Origin: Streptomyces candidus
GTDB taxonomy: Bacteria; Actinomycetota; Actinomycetes; Streptomycetales; Streptomycetaceae
Direction of reading: 5' to 3'
NCBI RefSeq assembly: GCF_014207445.1
Contig: NZ_JACHEM010000004.1
Location: forward strand, 248,001 to 312,000
Length of the DNA: 64,000 nt
Below the pieces are notes generated by a model. It was not told the DNA's origin. It was given only the letters and a program-made list of their open reading frames with translations, and did no database searches. A program made the translations under genes and the position numbers. Positions 25,689 to 33,500 of the stretch are shown piece by piece; position 1 is the stretch's first letter, and every line of letters begins with the position of its first letter.

Positions 25689-27325
25689 GTGCCGACTCCG
25701 TGGTCGCTCCGGCCGGCTCCGCCGGTCCCGCCGACGCTGTTTCCTCGGGGCTGACGCCCCTGTTCGTACGACTGAAGCTGGCGCTCCTGAAGAACGGGCT
25801 GCGGCAGTCGTCCGGGCGCACCGCCGCCTTCATCGCCTCCTTCGTGCTGGTGGTGCTCTTCTCCGCGGCGCAGCTGCTGGGGCTGATCCTGCTGCGCGGG
25901 ACGGAGTACGCCCCGGTCTTCACGCTGCTGATCACGCTCGTCCTCGCGCTGGGCTGGACGTTCATGCCGCTGTTCTTCCCGAGCGGCGACGAGACGCTCG
26001 ACCCGTCGCGGCTGGTGATGCTTCCGTTGCGGCCCAGGCCCCTGGTGCGGGCGCTGCTGGTGGCGTCGCTGGTGGGCATAGGGCCGCTGTTCACGGTGTG
26101 CCTGGTGGTGGGCTCGGTGATCGCCGTGGCGCACGGGTTCGCGGGGGCGGTGACGGCGTTGCTCGGCGCCGTACTGACCGTCCTCACGTGCGTGGCCGTC
26201 GCCCGTACCGTCGCGACCCTGAACGTACGGCTGCTGACCAGTCGACGCGGCCGGGACCTGGCGGTGCTGAGCGGACTCGTCATCGCCGTGGGCATCCAGG
26301 TCGTCAACTTCGGCTGGCAGCGGCTGGCCAGGTCCGGCGACCTGTCGGTGCTCGATCCGGTCACCGACGTCGTGCAGTGGATTCCGCCGGCCTCGGCGGT
26401 CGGCGCGGTGCACTCGGTGAGCGAGGGGGCGTACGGGCGCGGTGTCTGCCAGCTGCTGCTCGCCGTGGTGGCCCTGGTGCTGCTGCTGTGGGTGTGGGAG
26501 CGCGGGCTCGTCAAGCTGATGACGGCGCCCGACGGGTCGACCCTCCAGGCGTCGTCGGGGCCCTCGCGCAAGGAGTCGAAGGCGGGGCCGTTGTCACGGC
26601 TGCTGCCGGACGGGCGTACCGGGGCCACCGTGCAACGGGTCCTGCGCTACATCTGGCGCGACCCCAAGACGAAGGGCGCCTGGATCACCTCGCTGGCGAT
26701 CGGTCTGATCATCCCGGTCTTCAACGCCCTCCAGGGCACGGGGTCGGTGTACCTAGCCTGCATCGCGACGGGGATGCTCGGCATGCTCACGTTCAACCAG
26801 TTCGGAACGGACACCTCGGCGTTCTGGATGGTCGCGACGTCCATCTCGACGACCCGGGACGCGTACGAGGAACTGCGCGCACGGCTGCTGGCGCTGCTGG
26901 CGATCACCGTCCCGTACACGCTGCTCGTGACGTGCGTGACGGCGGCGGTCGTCGGTGACTGGCGGACGCTGCCGGAGGTTCTCGGGCTGGCGTTCGCACT
27001 GCTGGGGGCACTGCTGGCGGCCGGCATGGTGGCCTCGATGCGCTACCCGTACTCGGTGCCGAGCGAGGGCAGCAAGACCGTGGTACCCGGGCAGGGGTCG
27101 CTGGCGTGGATGTCGCTGGTCGCGGGCGTGGTGGTGTCGATGGTGCTGTGCGCGCCGCTGATCGCGCTCACGGTGTGGCTGCACGTGGCGGGGCACGCGA
27201 CGTGGATCCTGCTGCCGGTGGGGACGGTGTACGGGGCGCTGGCCGCGTGGGCCGGGCTGAAGGCGGCGGCGCCGGGGACGGCTCGGCGGTTGCCGGAGAT
27301 TCTCGGGGCGGTGAGCAAGGGGTAG
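25685..27325 (+). CDS. ABC transporter permease, ABC-2-like
   Basis: A 546-residue protein with about 10-12 transmembrane helices in two blocks (about 45-270 and 345-535), separated by a cytoplasmic loop (SSGPSRKESKAGPLSRLLPDGRTG). The start overlaps the ATPase stop by 4 bp, showing translational coupling. Motifs such as DPSRLVMLPLRPRPL and RYIWRDPKTKGAWI are typical of a Streptomyces exporter permease family of unknown substrate. A strong terminator-like repeat follows at 27452. Confidence 0.88.
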   Translation: MSADSVVAPAGSAGPADAVSSGLTPLFVRLKLALLKNGLRQSSGRTAAFIASFVLVVLFSAAQLLGLILLRGTEYAPVFTLLITLVLALGWTFMPLFFPSGDETLDPSRLVMLPLRPRPLVRALLVASLVGIGPLFTVCLVVGSVIAVAHGFAGAVTALLGAVLTVLTCVAVARTVATLNVRLLTSRRGRDLAVLSGLVIAVGIQVVNFGWQRLARSGDLSVLDPVTDVVQWIPPASAVGAVHSVSEGAYGRGVCQLLLAVVALVLLLWVWERGLVKLMTAPDGSTLQASSGPSRKESKAGPLSRLLPDGRTGATVQRVLRYIWRDPKTKGAWITSLAIGLIIPVFNALQGTGSVYLACIATGMLGMLTFNQFGTDTSAFWMVATSISTTRDAYEELRARLLALLAITVPYTLLVTCVTAAVVGDWRTLPEVLGLAFALLGALLAAGMVASMRYPYSVPSEGSKTVVPGQGSLAWMSLVAGVVVSMVLCAPLIALTVWLHVAGHATWILLPVGTVYGALAAWAGLKAAAPGTARRLPEILGAVSKG

Positions 27326-27420
27326 GGCGGGGCGTACGTGCGGTCTGTGCGTGGATGAGTTTGTGCGCGCGGGGCGTACGGGGGTGGCGGGGCGTGGGGC
27401 GGGAGGTGCGCGTCCCGTGC

Positions 27421-27490
27421 GGGGGCCGCCCCCTTGCCCGCCCGTTCCGCCCCCTTGGGCGGCCCCGCCGCCCAAGGGCGCTACCGGGGG
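27421..27490. terminator. Bidirectional terminator within a dispersed repeat
   Basis: The core is a perfect 11-bp stem, CCCTTGGGCGG / CCGCCCAAGGG (27452-27478), with loop CCCCG. It lies between convergent genes. The flanking 70 bp is nearly identical to 34706-34775, another convergent junction. Confidence 0.75.
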
Positions 27491-27531
27491 GTTGAGGTGG
27501 CCCCGCCGCTCAGGGGGCTACCGGCGGGGGG

Positions 27532-28401
27532 TTATCGGAGGGGGGTGAGGGTTTCTTGCAGGAAGGGTTCGATGGCGGTGCGCCAGCCTCCCGGCTGGTC
27601 GTAGTGGACCAGGTGGCCCGCTTCGACCACCTCCGCGTACTTCCCCTTCGGCAGCACTCGCACCATCTCCTGCGCCTCCGCCCGTCCCAGCTCGCCGTCC
27701 AGGCCGCGTACCACCAGCGTCGGGCACTGCACCTGGGACAGCTCGTCCCAGTGCGCCTCGTACACCCACGTCGCCCTGGACAGCAGCATCTGGCGGCGCG
27801 AGAAGACCGGACGCCAGCCGTCCGACCGTTCCGCCATCACCTCGGCGAAGAACTCGCCGCGCGCCGGGGAGGGCCGCTCCACCCACGGGTCGTCCTCGCC
27901 GAACCACTTCCGTACGTCCGCGAGCGTGGCGAACGGCACCGGCCAGGCCTTGAACCAGTCCTCCCATTCCCGCTGGGAGGCGGCCCCGAGCGCCGAGGCC
28001 CGCATGTCGCAGACGACCAGCGCCCGCACCAGGTCCGGCCGTTTGGCGGCGAGCTGCCAGGCGGTCAGTGCGCCCATCGAGTGGCCGATCAGGGTCACGG
28101 GCCCCAGCCCCAGTTGCTCGACCACCGCCTCCGCGTCGGCGACGTAGGCCTCGCGTGTGAAGGGCCCGTCCGCCGGTTTTTCGCTGCGGCCGTGGCCGCG
28201 CTGGTCGAGGGCGACCGCCCGGTGCCGCTCGCTGAGCCAGCGGGCCGTCTCCGCCCAGTGCGAGGAGCGGCCCATCAGGCCGTGCAGCAGGAGGACGCCG
28301 GGAGACCGCTCCGGCTCACCGCCGTCCTTGGGCGGGTCGGCGAACTCCCAGGCGGCGAGGCGTACGCCGTCTGCTCCGGTCACGTCGATGCGCCGCGCCA
28401 T
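27532..28401 (-). CDS. Alpha/beta-hydrolase
   Basis: A 289-residue alpha/beta-hydrolase fold protein. The oxyanion strand is LLLHGLMGRSSHW (about 37-49), with LDQRGHGRS after it. The nucleophile elbow is IGHSMGALTAW (Ser at about 105), and the catalytic His is in EAGHLVHYDQP near the C-terminus. This is the classic triad of esterases and haloperoxidase-like hydrolases. ATG 28401 (MARRIDV) fits better than GTG 28413. TAACTT at 28503-28498 on the minus strand is a possible -10. The substrate is unknown. Confidence 0.88.
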   Translation of the reverse strand: MARRIDVTGADGVRLAAWEFADPPKDGGEPERSPGVLLLHGLMGRSSHWAETARWLSERHRAVALDQRGHGRSEKPADGPFTREAYVADAEAVVEQLGLGPVTLIGHSMGALTAWQLAAKRPDLVRALVVCDMRASALGAASQREWEDWFKAWPVPFATLADVRKWFGEDDPWVERPSPARGEFFAEVMAERSDGWRPVFSRRQMLLSRATWVYEAHWDELSQVQCPTLVVRGLDGELGRAEAQEMVRVLPKGKYAEVVEAGHLVHYDQPGGWRTAIEPFLQETLTPLR

Positions 28402-28948
28402 ATGGCCTGGCACCCCCTTCTGCTTCCGGTCGTTCCGGTTCCGGGCGGTCTCCGCTGCCTGCGCTGCCCGCTCTCTCCGCTCTCGCTACGACACTCAAGT
28501 TATCGAACTCTCATTCGAGAATCCGGGTTCGGCGCGCAAGTCCCCACTTTCGAGTGACAGCGCTCAAGGATTGGCTCGCGCTGCCGAGGGGAGATCTTCT
28601 GCGGGAGGCGGGCCGCTCGGGGAAGACGGTCCGCGGGAGTCGACCTAGGGAGCTCGGGGCTCCAGGTCGACGCAGGGGAGGACAGGCCCCGGCGCCTCAG
28701 GGCGCCGGGGCCCTCTTCGTACGGCGCCTCCCGCGACGCCGTGTGCGGTGCGTACGACGGGCTCATCCCCGCCTCCTCCCCGGCCGCGCTGCGGGCCCGG
28801 CCGGCAGCCCTCATTCACGATGTGTGCCCCGGTTCGTGCGCCGCAGACACAGCGTGGCACGCGATCCGTCCGGCCGCTGGCATTCCGGTGCGAAAGAGGG
28901 GGCCAACTCCCCGGTGGAGTCGGGAAGTTGACCTTGCTCGGGTTCGGG
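28402..28948. other. Intergenic region with tandem hairpins
   Basis: Two strong inverted repeats stand between dmdR1 and the hydrolase. One is at 28639-28671 (GTCGACCT..GGAGC / GCTCC..GGTCGAC). The other is a 12-bp perfect stem at 28685-28712. The rest shows only chance frames; a minus-strand frame 28500-28814 runs straight through both hairpins and is not credible. Confidence 0.55.
28685..28712 (-). terminator. Terminator hairpin downstream of dmdR1
   Basis: GGCCCCGGCGCC / GGCGCCGGGGCC with a 4-nt loop forms a perfect 12-bp stem about 240 bp past the dmdR1 stop. A second hairpin (28639-28671) follows it. Together they would isolate dmdR1 from the hydrolase gene. Confidence 0.65.
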
Positions 28949-29641
28949 TCAGGGCTTGGCGACGAAGACGTGCGACGCCGTCTCCGTGTCCAGCTCCGCC
29001 GCCTCGCCGCTGCTGCCGACCAGGACGCCGCCCGGCGACTCGGTCACGCTGACCACCGAGCCGGGCTGCACGCCCGCGCGGCGCAGCGTGTACATCAGCT
29101 GGGCATCGGTCTGGATGGGCTCGCCGATCCGCCGTACGACGACGGTCTTGCCCTCCGGGCCCGGCGCGAGCTCGCTCAGGCTGACCATTCCCTCGTTCAG
29201 GAACGGGTCGGCCTCGGCCTTCTCGCCCAGCTCCTCCAAACCCGGGATGGGGTTGCCGTACGGGGACTCGGTGGGGTGGCGGAGCAGTTCGAGCACCCGG
29301 CGCTCCACCGCCTCGCTCATCACGTGCTCCCAGCGGCACGCCTCCGCGTGCACCTGCTCCCACTCCAGGCCGATCACGTCGACGAGCAGGCACTCGGCCA
29401 GGCGGTGCTTGCGCATCACGCGGGTGGCGAGCCTGCGGCCCTCCTCGGTGAACTCCAGGTGGCGGTCGCCCGCGACCGTCACCAGGCCGTCGCGCTCCAT
29501 GCGCGCCACCGTCTGGCTGACGGTCGGTCCGCTCTGGTCCAGGCGCTCGGCGATACGGGCGCGCATGGGGACGACGCCCTCCTCCTCGAGTTCGAGGATG
29601 GTGCGGAGATACATCTCCGTGGTGTCGATCAGTCCGGACAT
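28949..29641 (-). CDS. dmdR1: DtxR/IdeR-family iron-dependent repressor
   Basis: A 230-residue DtxR-type regulator. The winged helix is MYLRTILELEEEGVVPMRARIAERLDQSGPTVSQTVARMERDGLV (about 10-54). Metal-site residues lie in RLAECLLVDVIGLEWEQVHAEACRWEHVMSE (Cys, Glu and His ligands). A C-terminal SH3-like/FeoA domain spans about 150-230. Fe2+ binding activates it to repress siderophore and iron-uptake genes. Length and sequence fit Streptomyces DmdR1. AGGGG lies 6 nt before the ATG. In S. coelicolor an antisense gene (adm) overlaps dmdR1; long frames exist opposite this gene too. Divergent from the SIS gene. Confidence 0.9.
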   Translation of the reverse strand: MSGLIDTTEMYLRTILELEEEGVVPMRARIAERLDQSGPTVSQTVARMERDGLVTVAGDRHLEFTEEGRRLATRVMRKHRLAECLLVDVIGLEWEQVHAEACRWEHVMSEAVERRVLELLRHPTESPYGNPIPGLEELGEKAEADPFLNEGMVSLSELAPGPEGKTVVVRRIGEPIQTDAQLMYTLRRAGVQPGSVVSVTESPGGVLVGSSGEAAELDTETASHVFVAKP

Positions 29642-29724
29642 GTGTGCCCCTCGATGCTGTGGCAGAAAATCGTCGTGCGCTCAGTCGCCCTGCGCCGGCC
29701 CTGCACCAATTCTGACGCATCCCA

Positions 29725-29751
29725 CTGACAACCGTGCCGCACCGGTGTCAG
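29725..29751. promoter_or_regulatory. Inverted repeat between dmdR1 and the SIS gene
   Basis: CTGACA (29725-29730) and TGTCAG (29746-29751) are perfect 6-bp arms 15 bp apart. They lie just before a consensus TTGACA (29758-29763) that could be a -35 for the plus-strand gene. It does not resemble the iron box. Confidence 0.4.
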
Positions 29752-29793
29752 GCCGTATTGACAGGCCCCAGGTCCAGACCGCACCGTGCTGCG

Positions 29794-30549
29794 ATGAGCG
29801 AGAACAAACTGGCCGGCCAGTTCTTCGACGCCGCGATCGGACTGCTGCACAAGGTGCGGGACGAGGAGTCGGAGTCCATCGCCGCGGCGGGCGCCGCGAT
29901 CGCCGACACCGTGGCCGCCGGCGGCCGGCTCTTCGCCTTCGGCGCGGGCCACTCCTCGCTGGCCGCGCAGGACGTCGTCTACCGGGCCGGCGGACTCGCC
30001 CTGATGAACCTGCTGGCCGTCCCCGGCGTCGTCGGCGTCGACGTCATGCCGGCCACCCTGGGCTCGGCCCTGGAACGCGTCGACGGCCTCGCGGGCGCGG
30101 TCCTGGACAGCAGCCCCGCCAAGCCCGGCGACGTACTCGTCGTCATCTCCCTGTCCGGGCGCAACGCGCTGCCCGTCGAGATGGCGATGAACGCGCGCGC
30201 CCTGGGGCTGAAGGTGATCGGCGTGACCTCTGTGGCGTACGCGGAGGGCACCAGGTCGCGACACAAGTCGGGCAGTTTCCTCAAGGACCACTGCGACATC
30301 GTGCTCGACAGCAAGATCGCCGTGGGTGACGCCGAGCTGACGGCGGACGGCGTCGGCGCGCCCTTCGCACCCGCCTCCACCGTCGTCACCACCGCCCTGA
30401 TGCAGGCGGTCATGGCCGCCGCGGCCGGCGAACTCGTGGCGCGCGGCGTCGAACCGCCGCTGCTGCGCTCGGGGAACGTGGACGGCGGCCACGAGTGGAA
30501 CGGCCGCGTGATGAGCGAGTACGGGGACCGGATCTTCTTCCGGCACTGA
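29794..30549 (+). CDS. SIS-domain sugar-phosphate-binding protein
   Basis: A 251-residue SIS protein. It has the phosphosugar-binding strands GRLFAFGAGHSSLAAQDVVYRAGG (about 47-70) and LVVISLSGRNALPVEMAMNARALG (about 113-136). The Ser-rich turn SLSGRN is typical of sugar isomerases and of ligand-sensing SIS domains; there is no fused HTH or kinase. It is probably an N-acetylmuramate/hexosamine-phosphate-related isomerase or etherase-like enzyme. The start is ATG 29794, with no clear Shine-Dalgarno. A 14-bp stem terminator follows. Confidence 0.85.
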   Translation: MSENKLAGQFFDAAIGLLHKVRDEESESIAAAGAAIADTVAAGGRLFAFGAGHSSLAAQDVVYRAGGLALMNLLAVPGVVGVDVMPATLGSALERVDGLAGAVLDSSPAKPGDVLVVISLSGRNALPVEMAMNARALGLKVIGVTSVAYAEGTRSRHKSGSFLKDHCDIVLDSKIAVGDAELTADGVGAPFAPASTVVTTALMQAVMAAAAGELVARGVEPPLLRSGNVDGGHEWNGRVMSEYGDRIFFRH

Positions 30550-30556
30550 GCACGCA

Positions 30557-30613
30557 CCCCGTCACCGGGCACGCGCACGGCGGCGTGCTTGCCGCGCGGG
30601 CCCGGTGACGGGG
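30557..30613 (+). terminator. Long-stem terminator after the SIS gene
   Basis: CCCCGTCACCGGGC (30557-30570) pairs perfectly with GCCCGGTGACGGGG (30600-30613), enclosing a GC-rich 29-nt loop. It starts 8 nt after the stop codon. Confidence 0.75.
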
Positions 30614-30765
30614 GTTCGGCGCGCGTGCTCGGTGCGGGGGTTCGGCGCGCGTGCTCGGTGCGGGGGTTCGGCGCGCGTGCTCGGTGCGGGGGTTCGGCGC
30701 GCGTGCTGGGTGCGGGGGTTCGGCGCGCGTGCTCGGTGCGGGGGTTCGGCGTGCGCGCTCGGTGC
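30610..30765. repeat. Six tandem 26-bp repeats
   Basis: Units begin with GGGGGTTCGGCG at 30610, 30636, 30662, 30688, 30714 and 30740. The first five are almost identical and the last is diverged. The array fills the space between the convergent SIS and PAS genes and ends 8 bp before the PAS gene stop. Confidence 0.9.
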
Positions 30766-30772
30766 GCGTGTT

Positions 30773-32128
30773 TCAGTGCGCGTCCGTCGCGCCCGCCAGC
30801 GCCTGGGCCAGGTCGACCGAAGCCGCGACCCGCACCGCGATGCTCTCCGCGTACGTCGCGTCCGGGCGCTCGAAGGCCGGGCGGCCGGGACCGCGGAGGA
30901 AGGTCACCGCGCCCAGCGTGCGGCCCCGGCTGCGCAGCACCGTGCAGAGCGCGTGGACGGCGCCCTTCGGCCACTGCCGCTCGGCCGCCCAGGCGGCGGC
31001 GTCGCGCACTCCCGCGCTCGCCCGCACGGCGCCCGTCCGGTCCAGCGACCGGAGGGCCGGATGTCCCTCCCCGTACCGCACCGGGATGCCCGCCCCCGCG
31101 TTCTCCGGGGAGCACGGTCCCGGCTCCCCGGAGGGTGTGGCGGCGACCCGTACCAGGCGCTCGCCCGCCAGTACATCCATGAGGGCGTGGTCGGCGAAGC
31201 CCGCGAGGCCGAAGTCGAGATGGGCGAACGCGGCCTCCATCGGGTCCTCGCACTCGGCGGCGGCTCGCGCCGCACGGTGCAGCTGGCTGCTCCGGAAGCG
31301 CAGTCTGGCCGCCTCCTGTTCGGCGGTCTTCGCCTCCGTGACGTCCTGGAAGAGCCAGCCCACGCCGAGCGGCACCGGCTCCTGGGCGAGCGGGGAGGCC
31401 AGCCGCAGGAAGCCGCTGCGCCAGCAGCGCCGCCGCTCGCCCTCGGCGGTGCGCAGCGTCACCCACAGGTCGACCGGGGCGGGCGGGGAGCCCTCGGCGA
31501 GGACGTGCTGGAGGGCACCCTCCAGTTCGTCCACGCCCTGGACGACCGTCTCGCCCAGCGGGCGGCCCAGGAGCGTCGTACGGCCGCCGCCGAGGGAGCG
31601 GGCGGCGTGCACGTTGACGACGGTGGGGCGCAGGTCGACGTCGAGCAGGACCACGCCCCAGGAGGCGTCCTCGAACAGGACCTCGCTCAGTGCGATGGCC
31701 CGCTCCAGGTCGATCTGCGCGTGCACTTCGCCGAACGCGCCGTACACCCCGGCCGGCCGTCCGTCCGTGCCCGGCACGGCCGCCGACTGCATCCGTACCA
31801 GAACCCGGCCGCCGTCCTTGCGCAGCAGGGCGAACTCGTGGACCTGGCGTCCGCCGCCGCGCATCGCCGACATCAGCCGTTCCTGGACCTCCTCGGCGTC
31901 CGCGCTGCGCACCGCCCAGCCCGCGAGGCCGCGCCGGCCCACGGCGTCCCCCGCGCTCCAGCCGAGGATGCGCTCGGCCTCACGGTTCCAGTGGGTGACG
32001 GTGCCGTCTGCGTCGAAGGCGCACAGGGCGGCGTCCATGCCGTCCAGAAGTGCGGCGAGCAGTTCCGCGCCCGGCGGCGGCCTGTCCGCACCCGGTTCCG
32101 TCGTCCCACTGCTCAGCGAAGCACTCAC
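30773..32128 (-). CDS. PAS-domain signalling protein
   Basis: About 451 residues. A first PAS domain begins LLDGMDAALCAFDADGTVTHWNREAERILGWSAGDAVGRRG. Its PAC end is HEFALLRKDGGRVLVRMQSAAVPGTDG. A second PAS domain follows (VLFEDASWGVVLLDVDLRPTVVNVHAARSL) and ends VGWLFQDVTEAKTAEQEAARLR, a probable signalling helix. The C-terminal 170 residues look like a GAF-type domain (AEREWPKGAVHALCTVL-like; SRGRTLGAVTFLRG). No kinase, phosphatase or HTH output is present, so a partner is expected. GTG 32128 has GGGGG 5 nt upstream; ATG 32188 is an alternative start. Confidence 0.8.
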   Translation of the reverse strand: MSASLSSGTTEPGADRPPPGAELLAALLDGMDAALCAFDADGTVTHWNREAERILGWSAGDAVGRRGLAGWAVRSADAEEVQERLMSAMRGGGRQVHEFALLRKDGGRVLVRMQSAAVPGTDGRPAGVYGAFGEVHAQIDLERAIALSEVLFEDASWGVVLLDVDLRPTVVNVHAARSLGGGRTTLLGRPLGETVVQGVDELEGALQHVLAEGSPPAPVDLWVTLRTAEGERRRCWRSGFLRLASPLAQEPVPLGVGWLFQDVTEAKTAEQEAARLRFRSSQLHRAARAAAECEDPMEAAFAHLDFGLAGFADHALMDVLAGERLVRVAATPSGEPGPCSPENAGAGIPVRYGEGHPALRSLDRTGAVRASAGVRDAAAWAAERQWPKGAVHALCTVLRSRGRTLGAVTFLRGPGRPAFERPDATYAESIAVRVAASVDLAQALAGATDAH

Positions 32129-32233
32129 CGGCACCCCCGCACATCTTTCCTCCGCGCTGCTGTTCACCTCAGCTCCACGCGTGGTCATTCAACTCGAACG
32201 TGACGCAGCCCACATCCCGTTCGGGAAAATCAG

Positions 32234-32262
32234 TTGAAGGCCCCCCGGGGCGCTCCTAGGCT
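32234..32262 (+). promoter_or_regulatory. Strong vegetative promoter of a short transcript
   Basis: TTGAAG (32234-32239), 17-bp spacer, TAGGCT (32257-32262) is close to the HrdB consensus. Transcription should start near 32269. No annotated gene follows on this strand for 1.2 kb, but a 190-nt unit ending in a terminator does. Confidence 0.65.
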
Positions 32263-32293
32263 GGTGCGCACACTGAAAGGAGGTGATTCGGAA

Positions 32294-32332
32294 GTGATTT
32301 CTTTCCGGACTCGTGAGGTGGCTGCGGGCTAG
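32294..32332 (+). CDS. Putative 12-residue small ORF
   Basis: The frame GTG ATT TCT ... GGC TAG encodes MISFRTREVAAG. It follows an exceptionally long Shine-Dalgarno (AGGAGG at 32278-32283, 10 nt before the GTG) and a near-consensus promoter. The peptide has no run of one amino acid, so it is not an obvious amino-acid attenuator leader. It may be translated for its own sake or to remodel the RNA downstream. Confidence 0.45.
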   Translation: MISFRTREVAAG

Positions 32333-32394
32333 TTGCCCGTTGTCGCACTCAGTGCGGTGCCGGCGCAGCCGGTTCCAATCCCAAGCAGTCACCG

Positions 32395-32457
32395 CCCCGC
32401 GGGCTCGCCGGTACGTCCGGCCGGCTTCCTCCTCGGAGGGAACCAGAGCCCGCGGGG
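32395..32457 (+). terminator. 12-bp terminator stem ending the short transcript
   Basis: CCCCGCGGGCTC (32395-32406) pairs perfectly with GAGCCCGCGGGG (32446-32457) and is followed by TTCT. The 39-nt loop contains its own GCCGG/CCGGC hairpin. It also separates this unit from the convergent pdxH gene. Confidence 0.7.
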
Positions 32458-32509
32458 TTCTGCGTGCCACGGGTCGTACGGCGCTCCGCACGACGTTCCG
32501 TGCCGCGCC

Positions 32510-33241
32510 CTACGGGTTCAGCCGCTCCACCGCCCAGGCCCCGTCCCGCGTCCTGACGTACCGCAGCCGGTCGTGCATCCGGTTCTCCTGCCCCTGCCAG
32601 AACTCCACCGCCTCCGGTACGACCCGGAAGCCGCCCCAGTGCGGCGGTACCGGCACCTTCTCGCCCTCCGGGTAGCGCTCCTCCAGGGCGGCGTACGCGG
32701 CGGTGAGTTCCTCGCGCGAGCCCACGACCCTGGACTGTTCGCTGGCCCAGGCGCCGAGCTGCGAGCCGTGCGGACGGGTGCGGAAGTAGGCGGCCGTCTC
32801 GGCGCGGGAGACGCGTTCCGCGGTGCCGGTGACGATGACCTGGCGGGCGATCTGGTGCCAGGGGAAGAGCAGCGAGACGTACCGGTTCCCGGCGAGTTCG
32901 TCGCCCTTGCGGGAGCGGTAGTTGGTGTAGAAGACGAAGCCCTGGGCGTCGTACGCCTTCAGCAGCACCGTACGGGAGCTGGGGCGGCCGTCGGGGGTGG
33001 CGGTGGAGACGACCATGGCGTTCGGTTCGTGCAGGCCGCCGGTGACGGCCTGCTGGAACCAGCGGGCGAACTGTGCCATGGGGGACGGCGCCAGCGTGTC
33101 CTCGGTGAAGGGTTCGGCGCGGTACTGCTCGCGCATGACGGCGGGGTCGATGTCGGTGTCGGCCGCATCGGCGGCACGGGCGACGGCGGCGTGGGCTGCG
33201 TCGATGGCGGACCCGTCGGGTTCGGGAAGTGTGTTCGGCAC
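32510..33241 (-). CDS. pdxH: Pyridoxine/pyridoxamine 5'-phosphate oxidase
   Basis: A 243-residue FMN enzyme making pyridoxal 5'-phosphate in the cytosol. Family motifs are [41 protein letters not shown], then [16 protein letters not shown], and the C-terminal signature [26 protein letters not shown]. It is a full-length dimer-forming PdxH. GTG 33241 ([10 protein letters not shown]) has AGGAT 7 nt upstream; a longer frame beyond it is unlikely. Divergent from the citrate synthase gene. Confidence 0.94.
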   Translation of the reverse strand: MPNTLPEPDGSAIDAAHAAVARAADAADTDIDPAVMREQYRAEPFTEDTLAPSPMAQFARWFQQAVTGGLHEPNAMVVSTATPDGRPSSRTVLLKAYDAQGFVFYTNYRSRKGDELAGNRYVSLLFPWHQIARQVIVTGTAERVSRAETAAYFRTRPHGSQLGAWASEQSRVVGSREELTAAYAALEERYPEGEKVPVPPHWGGFRVVPEAVEFWQGQENRMHDRLRYVRTRDGAWAVERLNP

Positions 33242-33500
33242 GGGGCCATCCTGCCGCAGGCCGCGCGATCCTCCGGAGGGGTGCACACACCTGCCCGCCT
33301 GGGATGCGGCCGCAGTCTTCCCATCGCCAACTCCCGTTAACCCTCCCGCAAGTGGGTCCGGGAGTGTGCCTGTTCTCACGCTTCCCCGCATCGGTGGAAC
33401 CCGCCAAAATCCCGGGTGGGGCCGCTGTCGCTTCCTTACAGCAGGGGTATCGTTCCTGCCTCCCGTCGCTTCCCGCACACGCATCTTGAGGAGCCGCCTG

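Larger units (their letters stand above)
32269..32460 (+). ncRNA. Predicted short transcript with leader ORF and attenuator-like hairpin
   Basis: This is the interval between the inferred start site and the hairpin at 32395-32457. It opens with GAAAGGAGGTGAT (32275-32287), a 13-nt perfect complement of the 16S rRNA 3' end. It then carries a 12-codon ORF, a GC-rich structured middle with several small inverted repeats, and a terminator. It could be a small mRNA, a regulatory RNA or an attenuated leader. No downstream co-directional gene is near, so it seems self-contained. Confidence 0.5.

Noticed and set aside
27351..27548. Small plus-strand frame after the ABC permease, and its lookalike at 34662-34925
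   Set aside because: Both are translations of the same dispersed terminator repeat.
28500..28814. Minus-strand frame between dmdR1 and the hydrolase
   Set aside because: It reads straight through two strong hairpins, giving the GPGALRRRGL-type peptide that terminators produce; not a gene.
29725..29751. Iron box controlling dmdR1 and the SIS gene
   Set aside because: The inverted repeat CTGACA..TGTCAG does not resemble the 19-bp DtxR/DmdR consensus, so it is listed only as an unassigned repeat.
30605..32203. Plus-strand frame through the 26-bp repeat and opposite the PAS gene
   Set aside because: Repeat translation plus shadow of the PAS-domain protein.
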